Shown here: positions 1 to 5,352 of the stretch, in pieces
Position numbering within the stretch: the stretch's first letter is position 1
How the letters are laid out: each line of letters begins with the position of its first letter
The notes under the pieces: generated by a model
Databases searched by the model: none
What the model was told of the DNA's origin: nothing
What the model saw: the letters and a program-made list of their open reading frames with translations, nothing else
Translations under genes and position numbers: made by a program
Assembly (NCBI GenBank): GCA_028288385.1
Contig: JAQBNX010000757.1
Coordinates: forward strand, 1 to 7,963
Length of the DNA stretch: 7,963 nucleotides
Reading direction: 5' to 3'
Origin: Spirosoma sp.
GTDB lineage: Bacteria > Bacteroidota > Bacteroidia > Cytophagales > Spirosomataceae

Positions 1-127
1 CCGCGCTGGGGGCCGCTGGCGTCCCATTCGCCTTCGTCATGTCACAGACGCCACGGGCCAAGCTGACAGAAGAAGCGGCGCGGGTGCTTGCCCAGCATGG
101 CCGCGTTGCACCCGTCAACATCGCCCA
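1..127. repeat. Left copy of 127-bp terminal direct repeat (circular overlap)
   Basis: Bases 1-127 are identical to bases 7837-7963. The repeat lies inside one continuous reading frame (parA): joining 7836 to 1 gives an uninterrupted 203-codon gene. An exact repeat of this length at both ends of a contig is the usual sign of a circular molecule assembled with a long k-mer overlap, so it is read here as an artefact of linearisation, not a biological duplication. True circle size would be 7,836 bp. Confidence 0.96.
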
Positions 128-245
128 GCGTGTGATCTATGCCGAGACTGGGGCCACGGGGCAGGGGGTGACAGAGACTAGCGATACGCGGGCCGCCCAG
201 GAGCTGGCCGCGATCTGGCTCTATGTGAAAGGGTTGATGCTATGA
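1..245 (+). CDS. parA: ParA-family partition ATPase, C-terminal part (continues from 7470)
   Basis: This is the 3' part of the parA gene that begins at 7470 and crosses the circular junction; the first whole codon is at base 3 and the stop TGA is at 243-245. This part supplies about the last 80 of 203 residues, beginning near ALGAAGVPFAFVMSQTP, which matches the late beta-strand and helices of the ParA/MinD fold (hydrophobic strand AFVMSQ followed by helices). The ATG at 39 is an internal methionine, not the start. The stop overlaps the ATG of the ribbon-helix-helix gene by 4 nt (ATGA), which suggests coupled translation of ATPase and DNA-binding partner, as expected in a type I partition operon. 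Confidence 0.93.
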   Translation, partial: ALGAAGVPFAFVMSQTPRAKLTEEAARVLAQHGRVAPVNIAQRVIYAETGATGQGVTETSDTRAAQELAAIWLYVKGLML

Positions 246-475
246 AAAAGGGACTCGACTTGGGTGGGATGATCGACACCGCCATCGCGCCAAAGGACAC
301 GGGCATTCCTCAGCGTGGGGCAACTAAGCGCCAGGTCAAACCAGAACGGCGATCCGATCAAATGTCTATCCGAATGACGCCGAGCACTAGGGCGCGGATC
401 GAAGCTCTTGCCGATGCCGCTGGCGTTCCGATTGCCGAGATACTTGAACGGGCAATAGCCGCTTATCGCCAGTAA
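242..475 (+). CDS. Small ribbon-helix-helix DNA-binding protein, probable ParB-type partner of ParA
   Basis: This 77-aa basic protein starts at the ATG that overlaps the parA stop (ATGA). Residues about 41-46 (MSIRMT) fit the DNA-contacting beta strand of the MetJ/Arc/CopG fold. Residues 48-60 and 63-76 fit its two helices, and the protein ends right after the second (AYRQ). Residues 1-38 look flexible and charged. In type Ib partition loci a small ParA is followed by a ribbon-helix-helix centromere-binding protein of about this size that also represses its operon; that role is inferred from position, size and fold. An (ATGC)n tract begins 2 bases after the stop and another lies upstream of the operon, so these are candidate binding sites. 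A plain transcriptional repressor remains possible. Confidence 0.82.
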   Translation: MKKGLDLGGMIDTAIAPKDTGIPQRGATKRQVKPERRSDQMSIRMTPSTRARIEALADAAGVPIAEILERAIAAYRQ

Positions 476-477
476 GA

Positions 478-499
478 ATGCATGCATGCATGCATGCAT
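478..499. repeat. (ATGC)n tetranucleotide tract, 22 bp, self-complementary
   Basis: Five copies of ATGC followed by AT, without a mismatch, form a 22-bp perfect palindrome starting 2 bases after the stop of the ribbon-helix-helix gene. A shorter run of the same unit occurs at 6983-6996, upstream of the operon that leads into parA, with another GCATGCAT at 7006-7013. Short iterated motifs are typical centromere or operator sites for ribbon-helix-helix partition proteins, so this could be parS; no sequence in hand proves binding. It could also simply be a microsatellite. Confidence 0.7.
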
Positions 500-538
500 C
501 CTCTAGTTGCTTTGGAAAGTAGGCTTAACATCATCAAC

Positions 539-565
539 AACCCACTTCAGGGTGGCTGGTGGGTT
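539..565. other. Inverted repeat, 7-bp arms, at the end of the par operon / transposase remnant
   Basis: AACCCAC (539-545) is the exact reverse complement of GTGGGTT (559-565), with a 13-nt loop. It lies about 65 bp after the last partition gene and abuts the end of the broken transposase. It has no T-tract on either strand, so it is at best a weak terminator; it may also be debris from the insertion-sequence end. Confidence 0.35.
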
Positions 566-870
566 AGCCGCCGTCGCTCAAGCGGCGCGCGTGATCGGCG
601 CGGCCCGATCCTTTGGCGGTGATCAGCGCAAGCAGAGCCCTGAGGTGGGCCAGGATCTTTCAGATGTTGTGACCGCAGCCGCAGAGCACGGCGAAGAGCG
701 CATTGCCGATGGTGCCGTCGAGCGAGCTGCGGGACAGGCGACCGTCGGTTTTGATGTGGGGATTTCGGCTTCGATGGCACTTCGACGTCTGAGGTCGGCG
801 ATCAGCTTTGGCGTCAGGCCGCGTCGGATGCCGCTGATCAGCACGGGGGTCCTTTCTACGCCATGTCGCA
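564..870 (-). pseudogene. IS5-type (DDE) transposase C-terminal fragment, frameshifted and interrupted
   Basis: Read on the minus strand, one frame gives TPVLISGIRRGLTPKLIAD then LRRRSAIEAEIP. Shifting frame at the GGGG run near 757-761 gives IKTDGRLSRSSLDGTIGNAL followed by FAVLCGCGHNI, a TGA at 660-662, then KILAHLRALLALI. Joined, these match the familiar C-terminus of IS5-like transposases (RRRSAIEP.IGH.K..GRL, then GD.L.AVL...GHN...IL.HLRALL). Only about the last 100 residues survive, with one frameshift and one internal stop (probably TGG to TGA), and the N-terminal catalytic part is missing, so it is inactive. The upstream border near 870-897 coincides with a change to AT-richer DNA. 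Family level is fairly sure; the exact insertion sequence and its inverted repeats are not identified. Confidence 0.75.
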
Positions 871-1117
871 AGCCGCGGCGACTTCGCCGGAACCGACTGA
901 TATTAAATACATAGATAGTCACTGCGATCTTTGTGACCGTTTCTTTGGCGATACGCACTTCGATATCTGGCGAGGCCGGGGCTTTCCGAATCACCAAAAG
1001 TGGTGTATATTAATTGAACAGTATGTAAAAAGTTGGAAGGAGAGGCGGGCTGCTCGCCTTCACATTATTACAAATGGCTCAGACTTATTGACTAGCGGAT
1101 TTTATCCGATTTCGTAA
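863..1117 (+). CDS. Doubtful 84-aa ORF, unknown
   Basis: The ORF begins within or at the edge of the transposase remnant and ends 19 bases before the ATG of the secreted-protein gene at 1137. The first dozen residues (MSQAAATSPEPT) read through IS-like GC-rich DNA; the rest is AT-richer, with a CxxC pair (HCDLCDRFFGD) near residues 21-24 and a basic stretch (KSWKERRAARLH). There is no clear ribosome binding site at 863 and I recognise no family. It may be the truncated tail of a gene whose start was lost when the insertion sequence arrived, or a chance frame. Its spacing to the next gene is compatible with an operon but proves nothing. Confidence 0.25.
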   Translation: MSQAAATSPEPTDIKYIDSHCDLCDRFFGDTHFDIWRGRGFPNHQKWCILIEQYVKSWKERRAARLHIITNGSDLLTSGFYPIS

Positions 1118-1136
1118 CCAATACAAGGTGAAAGCA

Positions 1137-1778
1137 ATGCTATTCAATGCTATCGTCTGGTCGTCGTCTGGTTCGAAAAGTAAATTACTTCTGGTCTCGT
1201 CTCTTTTAGGCCTTTCATGTCTGCCCATGGGGGCTAGCGCCCAGCAACAGATTGTGGGGGCTAACGCCCAGCAACAGATTGGCGTTAGTTCAAATAACGG
1301 CGACGCATTAACTGTCCCGTACCATATTAAGATAGAGCATCGGGGGCACAGCCCGATTGACGTGCTTATTCATCAATTAGGAACTCGTGAGGGCCGTACC
1401 GTTCTTGCATTCATTGCAGCGGCTATTGGAGTCGACCCGCAAACTGCCACTGAAGTCGCCACCGTTGTTCCGCTGCCTTCAATTAATGAGGCGGAAACAG
1501 ACAATTATCCTTTTTATCATGCACCAGTGGGTATGACTATTTGTAAGGCCGGTCCGATTGGAACTATAGAAACTAGCCATTCGTCTTGGAGCGCCCGTAT
1601 CGTTCGAGACACTAACAATAATGGCCTCGGCATGTATGTTTCGGTCGGCACTTCACCAGGTCAGACGCACCGGTCGGAGGGTAGCTTTTTCATAGAATTT
1701 GTGAAGGCGGAGGGCGACTGGGAGAAGAAGTACCAATGTACTCCAACGGGTACTCTAGTTTGGAACCAGAGAGGTTGA
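1137..1778 (+). CDS. Secreted protein of unknown function with duplicated signal-peptidase region
   Basis: The product is about 213 aa. I chose ATG 1137 because AAGGTGAA (1125-1132) sits just upstream as a ribosome binding site; the GTG at 1128 is an alternative that adds three residues. The N-terminus is a signal peptide: a short polar region, a basic stretch (SGSKSK), a hydrophobic core (LLLVSSLLGLSCLP) and MGASA before QQQ. The nine residues around the cleavage site are tandemly repeated (GASAQQQIV then GANAQQQIG). The mature chain has mixed polarity with no further membrane segment, and two cysteines (TICKAG and YQCTP) that could form a disulfide in the periplasm. I recognise no family. 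It stands alone in AT-richer DNA beside a transposase remnant and is probably acquired cargo. Confidence 0.72.
   Translation: MLFNAIVWSSSGSKSKLLLVSSLLGLSCLPMGASAQQQIVGANAQQQIGVSSNNGDALTVPYHIKIEHRGHSPIDVLIHQLGTREGRTVLAFIAAAIGVDPQTATEVATVVPLPSINEAETDNYPFYHAPVGMTICKAGPIGTIETSHSSWSARIVRDTNNNGLGMYVSVGTSPGQTHRSEGSFFIEFVKAEGDWEKKYQCTPTGTLVWNQRG
1229..1281 (+). repeat. Tandem 27-bp duplication across the signal-peptide cleavage site
   Basis: Bases 1229-1254 and 1256-1281 are identical except at one position (G to A, turning Ser into Asn). The period of 27 bp keeps the frame and repeats nine codons, giving two successive AxA-QQQ cleavage-like sites. The near identity points to a recent slippage event. 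Confidence 0.9.
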
Positions 1779-2271
1779 AAATAGAACGATAAAGTCGCTC
1801 TCACGCATACCATGACTGATCGCTAGATCGTTAGCAGGGATTGGTCAACTTAATCCCCCTTGGGCGGATTTAGGATGGCGAAAGGTTGCACTCGGGTTCG
1901 CAAAAGACCTTCCGCTTCGTCCGCATAACGGATCTTCGACGTCCGATCAAAGGCCCCCTGGGGCCGCCTGACGCCCTTGATGGGTTTTCAGGTGTCATGG
2001 ACGGGAAACCCGAAGCGCCTCTGTAGGGCCCCTTTGGCGCGGTCTGGTCCAGCACTCCCTTGGTAAGGGAGCGGTTTGCATCCCTTCGCCTGCGCATAAC
2101 CTTGCCAAGTTTACGGTCGAGGGGGGCGGTAAAACCTTGGCGGGTTTGTCCCTTGGGACCGGCGTTGGGGGTCGAAGTTTCACAGGCGCGAAATTGGAAG
2201 GGTCGAATGCTAGCATGTCTTGGTGGCCTAGATGAGGCCAGTCGCCAGAAGGCTGTGCCCGCGTCCCCGCC
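1779..2271. other. Dyad-rich non-coding stretch; candidate dso or oriT region
   Basis: I see no convincing gene in these 493 bases: the open frames on both strands have arginine/proline-rich, low-complexity translations and no ribosome binding sites. The stretch does hold several short perfect inverted repeats: 1852-1870 (AATCC/GGATT arms), 1952-1965 (GGCCCC/GGGGCC), 2055-2071 (CTCCCTT/AAGGGAG, 3-nt loop), 2132-2147 (AAACC/GGTTT) and 2148-2159 (GTCCC/GGGAC). The motif CCCTTGG recurs in three of them. It lies directly downstream of the operon encoding the HUH nuclease, so an origin of rolling-circle replication, a single-strand origin or an oriT is possible. A structured RNA is another possibility. 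Confidence 0.4.
2055..2071. other. Perfect 7-bp stem with 3-nt loop
   Basis: CTCCCTT and AAGGGAG flank the loop GGT. It is the strongest hairpin in the non-coding stretch after the HUH operon. There is no T-run on either side, so a factor-independent terminator is not supported; a cruciform or nick-site hairpin is the more interesting reading. Confidence 0.5.
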
Positions 2272-2535
2272 CTAGATCATCCGCTCGATCTCACGCGTCT
2301 CGCGTCCCAACTGGGCGACCAGGCGCCGCATCTCGAGCAATTCGCGCGACCGCATGCCGTGCTTCCAAGATGGATGCGCCTTCCCCACAGGATGACCGCC
2401 GCCTGCGCCGTGGAAGCGGCACACTTGCCACCCTGTGACCGCAGGGCCATTGCACCGCTCGGCTGTGCGTTTTGATTTAGCCGTGCATCTGGGGGCGCTA
2501 TTGGCTGCGCTCATGGGGTTGTCGTTACCTTCCAT
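2272..2535 (-). CDS. Conserved unknown protein with C..C..CxxHG putative zinc-binding motif
   Basis: The 87-aa product starts at ATG 2535, whose A is shared with the TGA stop of the gene upstream (TGATG); a GTG one codon earlier is an alternative start. Cysteines 17, 28 and 39 and histidine 42 form C-x10-C-x10-C-x2-H within RCTAKSKRTAERC and CRFHGAGGG, followed by HPVGKAHPSWKHGMRSRE and a charged C-terminal helix. From memory, this pattern (RC.AK...G..C..PA..G...CR.HGG followed by G...G..N...HG) marks a widespread, uncharacterised alphaproteobacterial family. It is usually encoded just after a gene like the one that precedes it here. Zinc binding is inferred from the residue spacing. Function is unknown. 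Confidence 0.8.
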   Translation of the reverse strand: MEGNDNPMSAANSAPRCTAKSKRTAERCNGPAVTGWQVCRFHGAGGGHPVGKAHPSWKHGMRSRELLEMRRLVAQLGRETREIERMI

Positions 2536-3065
2536 CACCCCCTGCCCCCCCCTCGCGTGACGTTCCCAACAATGGCCTGCCCGCCGTCCGAGACGTTGAC
2601 GTGCTGCACCGTAACACGCTGCTCACCGCCATTCCGATGCTTTCTCAGAGCTTCAACCTGGGCGGCAAAGGTGCGGGTGAGTTTATTAAACCCAGTGTAG
2701 TGAGCTTGTACCTGGGGAACGTTCTGGGTGTTTGACAGCCATCGTGCCGAACGGATCGTCGCCACATGGGTTGCAGCCATTTGAACCGCGAGCATTCGTT
2801 CAACTGCATCCTTGGGAGCCAAGTCGCGGATGATCGACAGCACGAACGCCCGTTCATCGTTGTGGGGGTGTTCGTCGCTGGCCTCGTCTGCTTTCAGCAC
2901 CTTCAAGCATTGGCTCAGAAGGGCATTCGCCTGCATCTCATCAGAGGTGCCGAATATCTGGCAAAAGACGTTGGCGTGAGTTAACTCAACCTTGTGCCCT
3001 TTCTTGGCTGATCCGCTGAACTTGACGCTTAGATCGTCCGGTTTAGCCTTTTCGATCTTGTTCAT
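2535..3065 (-). CDS. Conserved unknown protein, upstream member of the pair
   Basis: The product is 176 aa. I chose ATG 3065 (MNKIEKAK) because GAAGGGG lies 5 bases upstream on the coding strand; the frame stays open to 3158, but that extension overlaps the HUH gene and has poor composition. The N-terminal third is polar. The middle is helical (AVQMAATHVATIRSARW), then NKLTRTFAAQVEALRKHR, then QRVTVQHVNVSDGG and QAIVGNV at about 149-169. I recall the last two blocks (NKL.RT.AA..EAL..HRG.G.QKVTV.HV.V..GGQA.VG.V) from many alphaproteobacterial hypothetical proteins encoded next to an HGG-motif protein, as here. No function is established to my knowledge. The stop is translationally coupled to the next gene. 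Confidence 0.8.
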   Translation of the reverse strand: MNKIEKAKPDDLSVKFSGSAKKGHKVELTHANVFCQIFGTSDEMQANALLSQCLKVLKADEASDEHPHNDERAFVLSIIRDLAPKDAVERMLAVQMAATHVATIRSARWLSNTQNVPQVQAHYTGFNKLTRTFAAQVEALRKHRNGGEQRVTVQHVNVSDGGQAIVGNVTRGGGRG

Positions 3066-3117
3066 GCCTGCCCCTTCGTTATCCCTATGGACGCCACAGG
3101 AAGGCCGCTGCCGCGCA

Positions 3118-3873
3118 TCAGTGCCTTTTCCCCCGCATCCATGCATATTGCGCCTCACGGGCCTCTAGCATGCCTCTGGCGCATTCCTGAGCTGACGTTC
3201 CGATAGCTTGCGAGATGCCAAATGCCTTGCCCTTAATCTCAGGCGGGGCAGGGTGCTTTGAATGCTGATCCGCAATGTATCCGGCCCACTCAATCGCGCT
3301 GGCCTTGTCGTCGTTGCGGTTATTCATGGTGATTTTCCACCCGCCACACAGGGACTGGGCGACGGTATCCGCCGCATACGGTGCCAGCACATAAGCTGCC
3401 GCGCTGCCTGTCACCCGCTCGATCAGGATGACAAGTTTTGCCAAGAAGCGCGAAGGCCAAAACATCGCCATGTGAACATGCGCGCCCATGTCCTTTCCTA
3501 CATCCCGCCCCCAAAGGGCCGCAAATTCCAACCCCTCTTTTCTGCACATGCGGGCCAGCTCGTCGCGTAGATAGCTTTCCCGATCCCACTCACCCCGGCG
3601 CAGGCAATTGCCTTCGTTGTGTTCACCCGCCGCCAGCAGGGCCGCCCAGGTGATGGTGATACCCATGTTCAGAGGCAGATCGACAGCGTAGGCGAAGGCA
3701 ACGGCGTCCTTGAACTTCACAAGCCTATCCTTGCTTCTGCGGCGATCATAGCGGGACGGGGCGCGGGTTTTCTTACCTACTATAGGTATGGCTGGCGCTG
3801 CGTTCCTTATGTCCCTTTGAATAAAAGGGGTTTTTCCGATCTCGTCTTGAATTTCCGTCGCCTGATCAAACAC
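3118..3873 (-). CDS. HUH-type endonuclease (rolling-circle Rep or relaxase-like)
   Basis: The 251-aa product starts at GTG 3873, 11 bases after the stop of the AlpA-like gene; the ribosome binding site is weak, so the start is only moderately sure. Residues 69-78 (NMGITITWAA) fit the first beta strand (motif 1). GAHVHMAMFWP at 130-140 is a good HUH motif (H132, H134). Tyr199 in IEWAGYIADQ is the best candidate nucleophile, and KGKAFGISQAIG near 214-225 resembles a block I remember from alphaproteobacterial rolling-circle Rep-like proteins. Such enzymes nick one strand and remain bound through tyrosine, to start rolling-circle replication or transfer. The plasmid already has an iteron initiator, so this may be a second replicon, a mobilisation enzyme or phage-derived. 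No mobilisation partner is recognisable. The assignment rests on short motifs. Confidence 0.62.
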   Translation of the reverse strand: MFDQATEIQDEIGKTPFIQRDIRNAAPAIPIVGKKTRAPSRYDRRRSKDRLVKFKDAVAFAYAVDLPLNMGITITWAALLAAGEHNEGNCLRRGEWDRESYLRDELARMCRKEGLEFAALWGRDVGKDMGAHVHMAMFWPSRFLAKLVILIERVTGSAAAYVLAPYAADTVAQSLCGGWKITMNNRNDDKASAIEWAGYIADQHSKHPAPPEIKGKAFGISQAIGTSAQECARGMLEAREAQYAWMRGKRH

Positions 3874-3884
3874 GGGTGTTTCAC

Positions 3885-4097
3885 TCAGGAATTATTCGTC
3901 GCGGCGTTTTCGTGCTGGCCGATCCATGCGTCAAAGGTGTCTCGCTTGATCCGCTGTACCGCGCCGATCCTCACAATGGGCGGCGTCCTGCCTTCGCTCA
4001 CCAGCTTCTGCCAGGTGCTGCGGCTGATCCCCATTGCCGAGATCACATCCGCCACCGTCATTAGCTTATCTTGTGATTTTTCCATAAAAATCCCCAT
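3885..4097 (-). CDS. AlpA/excisionase-like helix-turn-helix protein
   Basis: The 70-aa product starts at ATG 4097, or with ATG 4085 at 66 aa; neither has a strong ribosome binding site. MTVADVISAMGISRSTWQK, starting at residue 13, is a winged helix-turn-helix of the MerR/AlpA/Xis type. It is followed by VRIGAVQRIKRDTFDAWI, the usual wing and closing helix (RIG...R....D.DAW). Proteins of this size and layout bind DNA as small regulators or excision factors. It heads the operon with the HUH nuclease and sits beside the origin, so it may repress this operon through the inverted repeat at 4140-4168, or act as an accessory factor. That role is inferred. Confidence 0.85.
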   Translation of the reverse strand: MGIFMEKSQDKLMTVADVISAMGISRSTWQKLVSEGRTPPIVRIGAVQRIKRDTFDAWIGQHENAATNNS

Positions 4098-4139
4098 AGA
4101 ACCACAACTAATAGATGCTATAGCACGTTGGGCGTTGCA

Positions 4140-4168
4140 ATGAAACGGGTGTTCTCGGAACGTTTCAT
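4140..4168. promoter_or_regulatory. Operator-like inverted repeat upstream of the AlpA/HUH operon
   Basis: ATGAAACG (4140-4147) and CGTTTCAT (4161-4168) are exact reverse complements separated by 13 nt. The half-site centres are 21 bp apart, two helical turns, the geometry expected for a dimeric regulator. It lies 43 bp before the first gene of the leftward operon and about 110 bp before the iterons. The AlpA-like protein or Rep are the obvious candidate ligands. TTGCAA at 4134-4139 could serve as a -35 element for the leftward operon, but I see no clear -10. Confidence 0.5.
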
Positions 4169-4197
4169 AAACATCATTGTGTTGCTTAAGCTGTTCG

Positions 4198-4219
4198 TTC
4201 TTCTTCTTCCTTTTCTTCT
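4198..4219 (+). other. 22-nt pure pyrimidine tract beside the iterons
   Basis: Every base from 4198 to 4219 is C or T, mainly TTC repeats, and the pyrimidine-rich character continues to about 4230. It is bounded by inverted repeats (4140-4168 and 4233-4255) and precedes the iterons. It could be the easily melted element or a host-factor site of the origin. I see no good DnaA box. Confidence 0.45.
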
Positions 4220-4232
4220 AGAATCTTCTTAC

Positions 4233-4255
4233 TTCAGCGCCTGTAAGCCGCTGAA
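4233..4255. promoter_or_regulatory. Inverted repeat TTCAGCG/CGCTGAA in the origin
   Basis: Arms 4233-4239 and 4249-4255 are exact reverse complements with a 9-nt spacer. It is 26 bp upstream of the first iteron. In iteron plasmids a Rep dimer often binds an inverted repeat near the rep promoter for autoregulation; here the arms do not obviously match the iteron core, so another regulator is as likely. Confidence 0.4.
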
Positions 4256-4280
4256 AAGAAACGACGAATTCAGCTAAGTA

Positions 4281-4361
4281 TTAGGGATGGGGCGAAGATC
4301 GCTTAGGTTTTGGGCGGTTATCTATTAGTTTTTGGGCGGCTCACGCTTAGGTTTGGGGCGG
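4281..4361 (+). repeat. Four iterons with exact 22-bp period: replication origin
   Basis: TTAGGTTTTGGGCGG (4303-4317), TTAGTTTTTGGGCGG (4325-4339) and TTAGGTTTGGGGCGG (4347-4361) start exactly 22 bp apart. A more divergent copy, TTAGGGATGGGGCGA (4281-4295), sits one further period upstream. The next expected positions on either side (4259 and 4369) do not match, so the array has four units. A 22-bp period, two helical turns, on the 5' side of a Rep_3 initiator gene is the classic arrangement of an iteron origin (oriV), and Rep is expected to bind here both to initiate replication and to control copy number. Confidence 0.92.
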
Positions 4362-4399
4362 CTTGTGGCGCCTTCGATCTGACACACAAGCTCTTGCTC

Positions 4400-4405
4400 T
4401 TGACA
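4400..4405 (+). promoter_or_regulatory. Possible -35 element for rep
   Basis: A perfect TTGACA lies 48 bp before the proposed GTG start of rep and just after the iterons. I see no good -10 at the expected distance, so the promoter is tentative. If it is real, transcription would begin near 4430. That would exclude the TTG at 4363 as a start codon. Confidence 0.3.
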
Positions 4406-4452
4406 CCTCTTTACTCTTAGCTTCGCTGGAATCGTCAACTAACGGAAACACC

Positions 4453-5292
4453 GTGTCGGACTTGGACCGCCCTAAAACTAATACTACGCGCACTCTCGAA
4501 GTGACGCCGAACTCTGGGGAACTAGTGAAGCCTGCTGAGTTGATCGAGTTCAAGGGAGCGTCCAAGCTCACGCTCGCAGATCGTCGCCTGTTCAACGTCC
4601 TGCTCAGAACCGCCTTTGGCCCTGATCTGGCGACCGAGAACCGGCGCTTTGAAATACCGATAGCCGACTTGCGGGAAACCCACGAAAGCAATGATCGGCT
4701 TGTGCAGTCGATTGAAGCCCTTATGACCACCGTTGTGACCATCGGGCGGCCTGACGGTTCAACCGACCGTGTGCAGCTCTTGGGTTGGAACAATCTGTCT
4801 GACCCCCGCCGATCACGTGGAACGCTGAAATATTCGATCCCGCCAGAGCTGGCCCTGTTGCTGAAGGACAGCACGGTTTTCGCCAAGCTGGAACTGGAAG
4901 TGCTACGAGCCTTTACCTCAAAATATGCGCTGGCCCTTTACGAGTCCGTCGCCCGCCGTGTCCGCCTGAAGCACGTCTTCATGGAGCGTTTCAGTCTTGC
5001 CGACTTCCGCGAACTCTTGGGGGTGGAGAAGGGCAAGCTGGCGACCTTTGGCAACCTTAATCAGTACGCCATCAAACCGGCCCTCGTGGAGGTGAATGCG
5101 TTATCTGACTTCGTTGTTACCGTTATTCCTGAGAAGATGGGGCGTCGCGTCACGGGCGTTGTGATCGGTTGGGGGCTGAAAGACATTGAAGGTAAGAAGG
5201 CGGCCTATGCCGAGCTACAACGCCCTCGCGTTGGACGGTTGGCTAGGATCACAGGCACCGTTGAGGAAATGCTGCCAAGCGTTATTGAGTAG
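4453..5292 (+). CDS. Rep_3/RepB-type plasmid replication initiator
   Basis: The product is 279 aa if it starts at GTG 4453 (SDLDRPKTN). The frame is open to TTG 4363 (309 aa), but that codon abuts the last iteron and the added 30 residues are low-complexity; neither start has a strong ribosome binding site. The first winged-helix domain begins near KLTLADRRLFNVLLRTAFGP and runs through FEIPIADLRETHESNDRL and EALMTTVVTI. The second contains KYALALYESVARRVRL, FSLADFRELLGV, then NQYAIKPALVEVNALSDF and VTVIPEKMGRRVTGVV, the hallmark order of Rep_3 initiators. Such proteins bind iterons as monomers to open the origin and, as dimers, repress their own gene. Four iterons directly upstream support this. 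It is transcribed toward the leftward recombinase operon, ending 60 bp from it. Confidence 0.92.
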   Translation: MSDLDRPKTNTTRTLEVTPNSGELVKPAELIEFKGASKLTLADRRLFNVLLRTAFGPDLATENRRFEIPIADLRETHESNDRLVQSIEALMTTVVTIGRPDGSTDRVQLLGWNNLSDPRRSRGTLKYSIPPELALLLKDSTVFAKLELEVLRAFTSKYALALYESVARRVRLKHVFMERFSLADFRELLGVEKGKLATFGNLNQYAIKPALVEVNALSDFVVTVIPEKMGRRVTGVVIGWGLKDIEGKKAAYAELQRPRVGRLARITGTVEEMLPSVIE

Positions 5293-5352
5293 GCTTTCGC
5301 TGCATCCGGCGAACCGCAAACCAGCCCAGGAAGGCAAAGAGAAGCGGAGTAC

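Noticed and set aside
39..245. Separate 68-aa gene starting at ATG 39
   Set aside because: The same frame continues without a stop to 7470 across the circular junction; it is the end of parA.
221..499. 92-aa minus-strand ORF over the ribbon-helix-helix gene
   Set aside because: It begins in the (ATGC)n repeat (MHACMHA) and overlaps a well-supported gene; chance frame.
507..914. 135-aa plus-strand ORF
   Set aside because: It is antisense to the transposase remnant, whose minus-strand residues match a known C-terminus; it has no ribosome binding site or recognisable domain.
1870..2275. Several 70-75-aa ORFs on both strands in the dyad-rich stretch
   Set aside because: They overlap each other, are Arg/Pro-rich, lack ribosome binding sites and resemble no family; structure in DNA or RNA explains the region better.
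3619..4143. 174-aa plus-strand ORF over the HUH and AlpA genes
   Set aside because: It covers parts of two minus-strand genes with recognisable motifs and ends in the promoter region; no domain seen.
4281..4361. CRISPR array
   Set aside because: Repeats of about 15 bp with 7-bp gaps directly before a Rep gene are iterons; there are no spacer-length gaps and no cas genes.
4347..4886. 179-aa minus-strand ORF over rep
   Set aside because: Ser/Arg-rich shadow of rep covering the iterons; the Rep frame has clear family motifs.
5293..5352. Bidirectional terminator between the converging rep and recombinase operons
   Set aside because: Only a 3-bp CGG/CCG stem around GAA-type bases is visible, with no T-tract; not supportable.
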